Assembly: GCA_011634665.1 (NCBI GenBank)
Contig: WAEK01000003.1
Location: 2,202,001 to 2,266,000, forward strand
Origin: Mortierella sp. BCC40632
Lineage: Eukaryota > Mortierellomycota > Mortierellomycetes > Mortierellales > Mortierellaceae
Reading direction: 5' to 3'
Length of the DNA: 64,000 bases
Made by a program: the position numbers and the translations under genes. The notes under the pieces were generated by a model. It was not told where the DNA came from, searched no databases, and saw only the letters and a list, made by a program, of their open reading frames with translations. Of this stretch, positions 38,165 through 49,973 are shown piece by piece; within the stretch, counting starts at the first letter, position 1; each line of letters starts with the position of its first letter.

Positions 38165-38773
38165 GAGAGAGAGAAAGAAGAGGGGGGGGAGAGAGAGAGA
38201 TGCTAGATGGGGAAAACGAGGAAAAGGAGAATGGATCGGATTTGAAACGACTGAAAATAAAAAAAAAAAAAAAAAAACCAGAGCCGAAAGTGAACAAGGA
38301 GAAAATGGATGAACAGCACTGGATTCTAAAAGAGAAAAGAGTCTATATGAGCAAGAGGAAGAGAAAGTGGATAGGTATCTCGGGCGCTTTAGGACGAACG
38401 CGCAAACGAACAATAAGTAGGATGGACTGGTAGTGGTGAGAATAGGAGAGATAGGAGTAAGGGGGATTGGTCAAGGATTGGTAGAATAATAAGATAATAG
38501 TAAACAATAAGAAAAGAAATACAAGACGACAAACTATACAAGCGGTCCCATCCATCCTGAGAAACCAAAAATTCTCTTTCGAGCTCCAAAATTTCCATCT
38601 TTTGAACAGGAAAATATTAGGAGAGAGCGGCGGGAGAGCGACAGAGAGGTCTAGAAGAGGATTTACTCCTAGAAGTTGTGTCTGTGGTCTTCCTCTTCCT
38701 CCCTTCCTCCCTTCCTCCCTTCCTCCCTTCCCCCCCTTTTCTCCATGCCTCCACTCTCTCCTTGTCTTGCCAA

Positions 38774-41700
38774 CTAGTTCTGATTTGTGTTCCCAATCCT
38801 GTGACCATGGTTGGCATTGCTTCCTGCGCCGTTTAGGTTGCCTACGAGCTGAAATGGATGATGATACCCTTGTGGGAGGCTTGATGGGACAACAGAATTG
38901 GGAGATAAGACTGTGGTCGTTGCCGAGAGTGGAAACGGGCTAGGTTGTTGTAGCTGCAGCTGTAGCGGTTGATGTTGATGCTGCTGCTGTTGATGCGACT
39001 GCTGTGGTGGTGGACCTTGATGATGTTGTGAAAATGGAAGGGGTTGCGACTGCCCATGAGGAGGAGGGGGAGGAGACATCAACAGGAGAGAGTTGGAACT
39101 TAACGTGGGCGTGTTAATCGGTGTGGGCCTGAAATGCTTGGCCTTTTTCAACTCTGGAGATTCAACCCCTTCAGCACCTACGACCGTCGCAACACTTTCC
39201 CGACTCCGACGTCTTGAATTGCCCATATTTGCTCCTGCAAACATGCCTGCCATGGATGCCGTTGGTCCGTGGGTTACGGGTGGAGGAGGAGGAATCGACA
39301 GGACCGAAGAAAGAGTAGGATCCTTGACCCCCGTCGGGAATCCTCCAAAGTCCAGCCCGTGTCCAATCCCAAGGCCAATGTGACCCATGGCTGCTGCGAC
39401 CTGGGTCTCATAAGAACTCGCGGGCTGATGTGAGAGTGGGTGTGGATGGTGAGTATGAGCATGGTGGTGAAGGTGGGGTGAGGGTTGGAAGTCGAGTCCA
39501 TTAGGCGTAAACGAATCCATTGGCGAAGTCAGGCCACTCATGTAGAGTAGACTCAGAGGGCTTCCATTTGCTCCAAGGATCCCATGTCCCGTATTAGTGA
39601 ACACTGGCGGTTGTTGAGGTGGTGGAGGCTGAAGTTGCTGATCATCATTCAAAGGGCCTGTGGGACTCTGAAGACTCTGGCTTTGTCGCTGACTTTGTTT
39701 GCTGCGACGTCGACTTTGAACGGTGGATCCCAAGCCAGAGAGGGCCATGGTCGAACCACTACTATTAATACCACTGTTTCCACTACCCCCTCCTCCACTT
39801 GCTGTGCTCGAACTGTTGGATCGACCCCGAGAGGTGACCACACCCCCATCTAGATTATGTTTCTCTCGCCGATGTCGCAAGAGATCGTGGTTTCGCTTGT
39901 AACTTTTGTCTGCACAATCCCAACACACAAAAGGTCGCTCTGAGGAGTGGCTCACCACATGGGATCGCAGAAGGCCCTTGGACCCAAAGAGTTTATGGCA
40001 GTAAGGGCACTCGGCAGGTCGATTGCCGTCAGGATCCAGCTCTGAGTCTGGATCAATGGAATCAGACATAATCAAAGATCCTTTTGAGGCGGCTGCATTC
40101 ATCACCGCTGCCATGACCATATCCATTCCATCGGCATCCATGTCCTCTGTGGTCCTGCCTCTTGCCTCCAACTCTGTAGTCGCCGCTGAAAGATTATCCC
40201 TGTTCTCTGCGTGGTCGGTCTCGTCTGGCTCCGAGGACTCATTCTCACGTTTGATCCGCACCGATCCTGGAGGTGTACTGGCAAAAGTAGTCGATATAGC
40301 TGATGTGGACTGCATTGAAGACCCGTCTGCATTCGGAAAAGTCACAGGGGTTGATCCGACGTTCCCGGCCGCAACCGCAGTCATGGCAGTGTGGATCGAG
40401 CTCGAAGCTGTAAACATATCACAAAGCCCGACAACACTACCATCACCCTGGAAGCTTGATGCAGACAGGCTTGGAGTTGGAGTCGAGGACGAGGTCTTTG
40501 GGGTGGGCCATCCCGAGGTTACAGCGACATCAGAGTTGCTGTTACCATTGCCACCCATGATCATGGCATCCATCTCCTCTAAACCATTAGTACCATTGGC
40601 GTTCAAAGCCGCCGTTTTCTTTTGGGCCTTGGACCGGCGGCGTCTTGCAATGGAAGAGGAGGTGGTTGAGGAGGATATGGAGGAGATAGAACTGGTGAGA
40701 AGGCCGCCTAATCTTGGTTCCTTGTCCGAGGACATGCTGATCAAGGCTGGTGCCGTCTCGCTCTCTGTCTTGACAGTGCAGGCAGGCAAAAGGGCCGACG
40801 GGGGAGCTGAGGTGGTTGTAGAATTCACACTACTGACTGTAGGCATGGCAGCGACCATAGCGCTCAACATCTCATATGCGTTGGTGGTCATTGGCGTTGT
40901 TACTGTCCCTGGGCTGAATGTGGCAGTGGCGGACTCGTTGTAAGTCAGGTCTGCGGCTGTGGCCATGGTTGTAGGAGGAGGAGGAGGAAGAGGAGGAGAG
41001 TTCGAGGCTGCGGCCATCTGTCGGAGATTTTGCATCCAGGGATGGTCGCACGCCAGGGACGCGTCTGAGGAGACAGCGTCAGACGGCTGACTGCAAGGGG
41101 GATGAGCAGCGGACAGAATCGGGTAATGTTGATGCTGTTGCTGTTGCTGCTGCAAAGGCTGTCGATAATGGACCGCGCTTGAGAGAGCACCATGACCAAG
41201 GACGTCCAAGCTCGTCAAAGGGAGTGACCATGCGTCTGCCGAGAGGGGCGTCAGGGGGGTGGTCGAGGCTGAGACGGAGAAGAGACGTCTCCGCTTCTGG
41301 GAGGCAGAGGTCGAGTCAGAAGCAGAGGACAGACCAGGGCCAGCAGGACCATAGTTGTGGTTCGTGATGGGCGCGGCAGACCGGTCGAGGCACGTCCCGC
41401 GCAACTCGGTGGAGATCGACAAAGGCGAGGGAGTGACGGGCATAGTTGCGGATCGTGAGAGCGCCCCCTTGGTTAACAGGTACGACGAGCTGTCCGTGCT
41501 CTCGAGGGGAGCCGATTGCGGCGTGATCGGTGAGGCCAACGGGGGCGCGTGTGTGAGCAGCGACGAGGTCAGGGCCGCGTTCGCCAGACCCGCCACGGAC
41601 GCGGACCGTTTCATCCCTATCAACAAGACGGCATGACAAACAGAAAATAAAAGAGTGAGAAAAGAGAAAAGAAGAGTGAGAGGAAGGGAGAAAGAGGGAG

Positions 41701-43394
41701 ACAGGCGGGCGGACAGACAAGAAAGAAAAGGGCGGAAAGGACAGAGTGAGATGACAGGCCTATGTTATTTGCATGAATGTTTGCATGTTGGTGCAGGCCC
41801 TGTTGAGGTCCAAGGGAGTGCGGATGCAGTCCAACAAAGTGCTTCGGCCACCCTAAAACACCATGGTGATATGCAGGATGACAATGCATCCAGGGGAGAG
41901 GTCCCTGAAAAAAAAAAAAAAAAAAAAAAAAAAAAGAAAAAAAGAAAGACAGAAGGGAGAGACAGAAGGGAGGGAGAGGGAGATAAAAGGAGAGGGAGAG
42001 AGAGCAAGAGAGAGCAAGAGAGAGCAAGAGAGAGCAAGAGAGAGAGAGAGAGAGCGCTGACTGGTCAGTGCATACTCACCTTTGGAGAAAGCGTCCATGG
42101 AGGGAAGATGCAGCGGTATCTCGTTCGTCTCGGAGATGGACCTCGTTCTCACGCAGTTTGTCGTGCCAGGGCCGCTGCCACCACCCGTCGAAACAGACAA
42201 CGGCAACAGAGGGAGTGGGGTAGTGCGACAGCTAGCGAGTGCAGGGAGCGATCTTTGCTTGGTGTTCATGAGCGACTGGTGCACCGACTGTGGCGAATGG
42301 CTGTCTCCATCATTGGTTGGGGCCATGGGCTCGACATCGTCATCCATCTCTGTGTCAGGACCCGAGGCGATGGGCGGGAGCTGGATAGAGTACCTGTGCT
42401 GCATTGTGCCATGCCCCTGTGGCTGAGCATGCGTGCTCGAAGGGGGACTAGACTCGAAACCGACGCAACTGCTCAGGACCAAGGGCAGGGTTTCGAGTGC
42501 GGCAGAGGCCGTCGAGGCAACGGGAACCGTTGGTGCGCAGGAAGGGCTTAAGATCCCAGGCATCAGTGTCGTTGGCGTAGGCATGGGCGAAAGAGTCGTC
42601 CCTAATGGGATCGTCAGCGACGGGCACGCTGCAGAGGACAAGGGAGTAAGGCTCAGAGGGGTTGTGCAAGCTGAAGGAGCGCCAGAACCGGTTGGAAAGC
42701 CTGAAGGGGTTGCAGAAGTTGGTGTTGGCACCTGAAGGAAATGTACAGGCCGGTGCTCTAGCGGAGACATAGTCATTGGCGAAGGCAAAATGGTCATAGT
42801 GCCACCCTGACCAAAGGTCGAAAGAGTAATGGTAGCTGTCGTTGCTGATGTCACTGCCGTCGTGGTTGCTGTCGTTTGTTGTGGCGGCTTCTGGGGATTG
42901 GAGTTACCGTTATGGAGGTACGAAGTTGCAATCGGATATGGAATAATAGTTGACTGTGGTTCAATGGCGAGCGGTGAGCTTTGCTGGAGTTTTTGTTGCT
43001 GAAGAAGATGACTCTGCAAGATCCGTTGTTGGAGCAGACTCTTTTTCTTTGGCTTAAGTTGCTGCTGCTGCTGCTGCTGCTGTTGTTGTTGTTGTTGTTG
43101 AAATTGAAACTGCAGATGCGGTTGCTGTTGTAGATCGTGCTGTGGCCGTGCCATGGTCGACTGGTGCATCCGTGGCGACTGTTGAATCAACTGTGGCTGC
43201 GTGGATGATGACAATGACGGTGGTGGTGATGATGATGATGACGGTGGTAGTAGTGGTGAAAGTTGTAGGGGATGTGGCAATGGTTGTTGTTGCTGTTGCT
43301 GCTGTTGTTGCTGCTGTTGCTGTGGACTACCCGCAAAGGCACCGCCTGCGGAAGGATCAACTCCTTGGCCCTTCTGCTGTGCTACGGCGGACAT
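38774..43394 (-). CDS. large polyglutamine C2H2 zinc-finger transcription factor
   Basis: Two exons (43394-42080, 41616-38774) join in frame (phase 1) to 1,385 residues. Most of the protein is low-complexity: glutamine runs near residues 24-36 and 99-112, then long Ser/Thr/Pro/Ala stretches. Two adjacent C2H2 fingers lie near residues 975-1027. The first, CPYCHKLFGSKGLLRSHVVSH, has canonical spacing (C-x2-C-x12-H-x3-H). The second, CWDCADKSYKRNHDLLRH then RREKH, has thirteen residues between the Cys and His pairs. A basic stretch (VQSRRRSKQSQRQ) downstream could serve nuclear import. Gln- and Ser/Pro-rich flanks are typical of activation domains. The DNA target cannot be told; resemblance to Crz1-like factors is weak. 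MSAVAQQ at 43394 is the first ATG in frame, but the frame stays open upstream, so an earlier start in an unseen exon is possible. Confidence 0.75.
41908..41935 (-). repeat. T28 (minus strand) homopolymer in the C2H2-factor intron
   Basis: Twenty-eight A on the plus strand, T in the sense of the gene, lie inside the 463-base intron 42079-41617. A tandem GAGAGAGCAA array follows at about 41995-42055. Confidence 0.95.
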
Positions 43395-45414
43395 AAGACC
43401 CGCTCGCGCGAGGAGAGAGGCAGGGGGAGTGGAGAGATGGAGCAGGCGTGACCGAGGATCTGGTCGCCTTGACAATAGCCAAGTTGCCGTGGTACTGCCA
43501 ACGAGGCGTGGATGGCGTGGCGGACCAGGCAAGTGAAGTTGGCCAGATGTTTTGCCTGAGGTGTGGTAGGTGTGGTAGTCGTTGGCGCGGTCGCACGAGC
43601 GGCCGATGCGGTGCGGAGACTCAGGAGGAACGGGGTTGCCGTGACTACGGGAGAGTAGGAGATTGCAAGTGCAGGATGGGCTGGACAGACGTGGTTGTCA
43701 GCAGGGAATCGCTCGGAGCACTGGGCGACAATGAGGTGAAGAGAGATCGGTTGCGTTGCCGGCGACAAGTGCGACCGCACAAGAACTAGGCCTGGCGGGG
43801 GCGACTGCGTAGAGCAGTAGCAGTGGTGGAAGAGGGGTAGGGTGCACTCGGCTGCAAGGGGATAAGAGTGGGAGTGTGGGTCAGGGCCGGTGGGAGCAAG
43901 AGTGACCCGCGCAAGGGCAGACAGAGACAGCGATGCGAACGAGGATGAGAATAAGGACAGTGAGGATGACGGCCGAGCAGACTGGCGTTGGTAGCAGAGT
44001 AAGGATAGCGGGGCTAGATGACGGGGAAGTGGTGGAGAACGACGACGAAGAAAGAGAAGAAAACGAAAAAGAAAAAAAGAAAAAAAGAAAGCCAGCCGTC
44101 CAACATGTACGCTGAGCAAAGAGCTTGAGGGACGGACGGACAGGCAAAAGCTTGAAGTTGCTTCCTGCTTCCTCTGGTGCCTCTGCTATCTCACCGCTTC
44201 TGCTATTCTGTATCGCCATTGCTACTACAATTGCCCTTTCTGTTTCTATTGCCATTGTCGCTGCTGCTATCACAGCCTGATATTACTGTTGCTACTTGTG
44301 CTGCTACAGCTACAGTTGCTGTTATTTCCACTACCTCTGCAGTGTCTGCTGCTGCCAGAGTCATCACCACCCGCAATAGCAGGTTGCAACAGCAAGCGGA
44401 GGTGTGAGTGGGAGCGGGAACGAAGGAGAGAGCGAGTCAGGCGGATGAGGTCGACCGCACTGTCATCTTTAATATCGGCCACAGTACCCACGACGGCCGC
44501 ATCAACGGCGGTGCCTGAGTTGGCCAGGCCGTTGTAGCTCGAGGGGAAGCCTTCTTTGTCACCATGCGAGATTGTCGTTAACGCTCGACCGTGTGGCCCC
44601 CGTTGCGACGGTGGTGGTTGTGGCCCTTGCCGTCACTGCACACTCTGCTATTTTTGTCACCGCACAGATGGTCTGTTGGATCGCCCGAGAAGAGAAGAAA
44701 GGGGCGGGGGGGGGGGACCTTGACCGAGACGGGGCGCCTCTGGCGCGACCGCTTCGGGAGAGACGGCCGCACAAAGGGGACAGCGAGGAGGGACTACGGG
44801 AGAGGCGAGGAGCAAGCAGCTGGGGATTTGGCTCTCTCGAGCAGATGCACGCGAAGCATCATCAGGCCAAGGGCGGGGCGGAGGGGCCAAGACCCAAGGA
44901 GATGCACCCGCCTGCGCCGCTGCTGCAGGCTCAAACGGAAACGGGAGAAGACGCGACCATGGTAACGACACCGTTGCGATGGTTATCATCCCTACCACGG
45001 CTGTTTGCACCATCGGTGGTGCCCAGCACAGCCAGTGCGTGGATCCTTTCTGCTATTCCAAGCGTTAAGTTGGTCGCTTGTCTCACGACTGCTGGTGGTC
45101 ACAGCGCAAGGATAGTTCCTGATGTTGAGGCTGTGTCCTGGCTACTATTTGGATAGAGAAGCCGCAGCTTGTACAGTTGACAGCAGCAGCAGCAGGGCTG
45201 TAGTCAATATCTTAACAAGAAAAAAAACGGGGGTGTCCAGCTATTGTTGGAGCTTTAAATGATTTAAATGGACAGCGCACCAAGAGGAACGTGTCAGGCC
45301 CATCGGCTCTTGGAGTCTCAGATCAACAGGTTTGGAAAGGCGAGTTCACGGTCTGATGTCTCTGTGCTCGCGCTCTGTCTTGAGCCTTGAGGAGCAGAGC
45401 GCGTTACCATCTTG

Positions 45415-45486
45415 GGAGGAAGAAGAGGAAGAAGAGGAAGAAGAGGAAGAAGAGGAAGAAGAGGAAGAAGAGGAGGAGGAGGAGAA
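45415..45486. repeat. GAAGAAGAG tandem repeat
   Basis: About eight copies of a nine-base purine unit. In forward frames it would encode only Glu, which drives the spurious ORFs around it. Confidence 0.9.
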
Positions 45487-46903
45487 GGACGGTGCAAGCA
45501 GATCCTTGATCCAGAGACGAACAAGGTGTAGAATACACACTAGTCTGTGCAGCAAACGGGCCAGGTGGCACGCAAGGTGGTCGATGCCGAAACAGAAGAA
45601 GGGAGAGAGATAGGGGGAGGAAGAGGTGGAGAAGCGAAAGGGGAAGAGATCATTAAGCATCAATGTGTGCCTGTCGTTGTTTTCTCAGCCGGTGCAGCTG
45701 AGTGTCCTGTGGTCATCACACAAGGACAATGGCAGGACAATGGCACGGATGTGTTGTTGAGTGTGGAGTGCATCTGTGTCATGGCCCGACTGACACTAAA
45801 GGACTGCTCTCAGACGACATACATATTTGGCTGCTAAAGGGTCATCGAGAGCCTGTTGCAGGCATCGCTGGCAGCAATCTTTACTCTCTCATTTGTACTC
45901 CAACGACAGTCCGTAGGAGATGGGGGGTTCATCGAAAGTGGGGCCTGATAGAACCTGGGCTGATCGTGGGTCTGTGACTTCGTTAAAAGAATTGGAAACC
46001 CATAGACGGGCACTCAGACTCTTTTCCATCATTACTATCGGCTCTCAGCTCCCACAATCACCTCCATTGAGCATCGGGCACGGAACCCGATAGCAAGCCA
46101 TAGAGCGGCACTTTGCCGACTGCTCTAACGGGTCATTCCAAGGACAAAAGGCCGACTGCCGAGGACATGACAGCCGACCTTGATCAGGACCTCAAGCAGC
46201 AGACAAGGGGTCGCCATCATAGCCAGCAGTGCCGACTCTCTTTGATGCCGGTGTATGCGCCTTCAAGGGTTGGGAGAGGCAAAAAGGAGGGGAAGAGAGA
46301 GGCCGCTGGATACGGGAAAGGTCCAAGCTGGAGTATGACGGACTGGCATGGCGAGGTACAAACGGACAAGTAGTAGAAGGGGACAGCCTGCCTTGTAGCG
46401 GAAGGCATTTGGTGACCATAGCCCCAGTGACATGCATTGAGGGACAGGGAGAGGAGAGGCAACCAGGTCATGCACGGGACAAAGTATGAACGAAAAGAAC
46501 CTAGCCTGCACCCTCCCCGCATTAACAGGCATGTGCAGTGTGTGGACATCGTGTAATATGAAGTCAAGGAACTATCGTGAGCAGACCAATGAAAGGAGTG
46601 TGGCCATCGGTCCTTGATTCACTGCCTGGTCGCCTCTCCTTGTCCTACTTGCTGTTCTCAAGTCGGTTTCTGGACCTCAGTAGTGTAGTATCTCTTTATT
46701 CTCGACTGGCTCATTACAGCCACAGGGATTTTGGAGTCGTCTCCTACTCACCCCAACGCGTAGAACACGTGGAGCCAAGGGGAATCCAATGTGTCCGATA
46801 GGAACCTGTAGGTATGACGCTTTCAGACTTTTGCAAAGTAAGATCGGGTCTGGAGAACCGTCTGGCAATTGCTAGATTAGTATGAAGAGGAACGGTATAT
46901 ATT

Positions 46904-46924
46904 AAAAAAAAAAAAAAAAAAAAA
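46904..46924. repeat. A21 homopolymer
   Basis: An uninterrupted run of 21 A in the gene-poor region. Confidence 0.95.
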
Positions 46925-47993
46925 GAGGAAAATGACTTTGATGGGGCGAGGGTTGTTACTAGTCTTTAGTGAGAAAGATTACAGACACCACAGTGAAGGT
47001 ACAGAGGTTGATAGAGGCAGGGAAAGGAGCACTACATCAAGCATGAGTAAGAGGTGAAGAAACTGATTCAACGCGATGGTACAAACAGGAATGAAGTATT
47101 GAGAGTACGAGAAGCAACAAAGAGCAGGCAGGAAACGGAACGGAGAAACTCGGGCGGAGACGAGACACTAGGGGAAGATAGTTGATGGGCAGACGTTGTC
47201 GACGACATCTTGCGAGAGGGGAGACGCGCAACGCGTCCGATGTTACTCCGCCACCGCCACTACCGCCATTCAAGAACAAATGTGTGTCATGGGCGGGAAA
47301 AGTGGCGCCCAGGCCCGCCTCTGCGTGATCCTGTCCCGTTGAGTCGGATGCTCTCCGTCTGCTCTTGCTCTGGAGGGCCTCCTGCTCACACTCTCTAACT
47401 TTGCAACCTTTTCCCCTCTATAGCTCCTTCCTGTCCCCGCGCCTGCACCTTCTACTGCTGATGCGGTCAATGCAGCGAGTAGAGATGGGTATGAGGACAT
47501 GGCCGAGTCAGGCCATACTTCAATTGTTTTGAACGCTCCTCGATACTGGACAATGGGCAGCTATGTGTGCTCCTATCACTACAATGGCCTCATACTTTGT
47601 AAACGGATATGGTGTAGCTTTTGTTCGGTCTGACTCAATTAGTATAATCCGCTACTCTTTTTAGTGCTGTAAATACCATAGCTATTGGCTGCTCTACAGT
47701 CTTATCCGACCATCTTTCAACCTATTTTTTTTCTTCTACTATCAGGATCATATGCATGTACTTGTCAACCTCTCCTGTCGCTCAGCGGCTATGCAGAGCT
47801 TGAAGAGGAGGAAACACCAAGCTCCTGGTCCAAGAGAAACAGCGGAGCCTCTGATTGTGTAAAATCCCTTCTGATGGCCCCTCTCCTTTGCCCCGCAGCA
47901 CGAGGCTGCTCTTCAGGAGCGGGTGGCAACCCAACGAGAGCCATAGTAACGGCCTCCTCGATGGCTTCTCATATCACTCCGGCCACAAGAGTG

Positions 47994-47997
<4 letters not shown>

Positions 47998-48032
<35 letters not shown>
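47998..48032. repeat. (GA)n microsatellite
   Basis: A pure AG dinucleotide run of about 35 bases in the gene-poor region. Confidence 0.9.
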
Positions 48033-48035
<3 letters not shown>

Positions 48036-48345
48036 AACAGGCAAGAGGAGGCAACTCGGCGCAGAAGGGGCGCAGTGAAGGACCCTCTGGGTTTAGGTCT
48101 TTTGGTGTTCCCCTTCAATAGCAATCGTTCGGCAAGTGCTGCATGTCCCCGTCTCTGTCCCTCTCCCTCTCGAACTGCCGTTTTTTCTCTCTCTAGCCTT
48201 TCTCACTCCATCTCGCGCAGACGCGCAGACATGCAGACACACACACACACACCTACGCATTTACATCACCTCTACACCCTTTCACACCCTCTCTCGCCCT
48301 CTCTCACCCTCGTGTGTCCGTCCGAGTGGTTCCTTTCTTTCTTCC

Positions 48346-48783
48346 TCAAGGATGACAATGCATTGGCCAGGCAGCAGGAGGAAGAGATCTTAACCACATC
48401 CTAATCAAAATCTCGTCCTCGTCCTCGCCCTCGTCCTTGTCGTCGTTGTTATCATCATTGCCGTTGCCGTTATCGCTGTCACCGTTACCGCTGTCATTAT
48501 CTCTGACATTGTCCCTGTCGGTGCTATTGTTGTCGTCTTTGTCCACAGGGCGGAGGTCAGCAATGTTTGCTTCCCAAGGAGGAGCTGTAGTCTCATGTCT
48601 CGAGCGTTGGATTGGTCGCCTCGAAGAGGAGAGCCCTCGATATTCAGCCGGGTCCAACAAATACTGCACGAGAGCATGGATTCGCTGCAGCTGGCGCTCC
48701 TCCTCCACATCACTCCACGCATGGAGACGGAGCATCCATGGCGGAGCTGAACTTTGTCTCCTACACACTTCTTTCGGTTGCAT
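48346..48783 (-). CDS. weak hypothetical acidic ORF, 145 residues
   Basis: An ATG-initiated frame. The first 85 residues look non-repetitive and protein-like (DVEEERQLQRIHALVQYLL); then comes a run of Asp, Asn, Gly and Glu encoded by an imperfect trinucleotide repeat. I recognise no family. The opposite strand is also open and would encode a long Val/Ile/Ala run across the repeat, so the open frames may be a by-product of the repeat. No splice sites or leader clearly support a gene. Confidence 0.2.
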   Translation of the reverse strand: MQPKEVCRRQSSAPPWMLRLHAWSDVEEERQLQRIHALVQYLLDPAEYRGLSSSRRPIQRSRHETTAPPWEANIADLRPVDKDDNNSTDRDNVRDNDSGNGDSDNGNGNDDNNDDKDEGEDEDEILIRMWLRSLPPAAWPMHCHP

Positions 48784-49854
48784 CTGGATCCACCTATCCT
48801 GTTCGTTTGGTTAGTCGAGTCATTTTTGTTTATTTGCTCCTGGGCTCCAGTCCGCATCGTCCGTGCCCTCGATCATTCCACAGGGTGGATGCAGAGAGTA
48901 AGCCGGCAGCAGTATGGGATGCGCGTTACATTGGCAGAGATACGTTGGGCTGAGGAGCTTTTTTATCCAAACGTCCTTTGCTAGTCATTCAAAAACTTGG
49001 GCGGCACGCATTAGGGATGTAGGGCAATCTACGGGTGGAGTATGAAGTTGCCTACAGCTAAGACAACTACCATGATGCAGGCGTTTTTCTTTTCCTTCAC
49101 CTATCGGACCTAACCTTGGTAGTGACGGTAACATACCACTCTTTCTTAAAGGTGTATTTGTTGAATAGTAGTGAGGCACAAGTCGAGCCAAAGGTTTACA
49201 GAGTTGGGTAATTTCTTGGCTCGAGCTAGAGAGAACTTTGGTATAGGCTTGAAAAGGCACTACAGGATAATGCATATCTGTATATATTTGGCGGTGTTGC
49301 GACATAACAAGTCATCGACTATAGCTAACCCAAAACCAGCAGTAATGGTTTGGCGATAGGAACCTTTGGTTGCAATACCTTTGTGGTGTGAGTATGAATT
49401 TCTTAGATTTTTGGAGTTGGACTTAGAGCGAAAACTTCTCACAAAGAAAAAGAGAGATCCAGGCTATGTATCCGATTCCGATCGGTGTTCAGTCATTAGA
49501 AGTAATCGGTCGGGGTCTAGTGCCAGGTCGTGTAATCGATGCTCTCCTGCGTAAGGTAGGTAGTGATGACATTAGCTGTATCCAGAGGAGGCACGCCTGA
49601 ATTGGAGCGGCTATCGAGACGCCTTCCCCGGAAGACATTTTCGAGCACCGCGAGGAACTTAAGCTAATTCGCACACAACTGAAAGTTCAACAGCGGCCGA
49701 AAGTACATCTTCAAAGGACAGGGGTTCCATGATTTTGTCTATCATCGGCAGACTTCCTCAGTCAGTTGGCGATCTACTGCACGAAAAAGAATGTTTAACA
49801 ACATGTCAGCGCTTCCCACAACCCAGTGGTCCTGTGTTCATCCAGCAACGGTCT

Positions 49855-49973
49855 CCTGCGGCTCCTACTCCTGCTCCTACTCCTGCTCCTACTCCTACTC
49901 CTGCTCCTACTCCTACTCCTACTCCTGCTCCTTCTCCTTCTCCTACTCCTGTTCCTGTTCCTGTTCCTGCTCC
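49855..49973. repeat. imperfect CCTACT/CCTGCT tandem repeat
   Basis: A hexamer-based pyrimidine-rich array. In one forward frame it reads as alternating Pro with Ala/Thr/Ser/Val, so it could be the relic of a proline-rich protein linker. Confidence 0.85.

Larger units (their letters stand above)
37250..38773. other. convergent 3' region rich in simple repeats
   Basis: This 1.5 kb lies between the stops of ATP-citrate lyase (plus) and the C2H2 factor (minus). It holds A and T homopolymers just after the lyase stop (about 37250-37294), an AATAAA at 37412, a CT tract at 37671-37712, A26 at 38135-38160 and a CCTCCCTT tandem repeat at about 38693-38732. No coding segment is supported. Confidence 0.55.

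Noticed and set aside
40023..40943. 306-residue forward open frame
   Set aside because: It lies entirely antisense to the C2H2 factor exon, is rich in Ser/Val from complementing Ala/Asp/Ser codons, and has no family resemblance.
41655..42551. 298-residue forward open frame with Arg/Glu/Lys repeats
   Set aside because: It crosses the intron and exon of the C2H2 factor on the opposite strand, and its long runs come from A and GA simple repeats.
44572..45156. 194-residue forward open frame
   Set aside because: Arg/Gly/Ala-rich composition, overlapping open frames on both strands and no recognisable domain; likely GC-rich chance.
47685..48404. 239-residue forward open frame
   Set aside because: Its length depends on the GA repeat at 47998 and CT/CA-rich tracts; it lacks a clear ATG context and reads as low-complexity.
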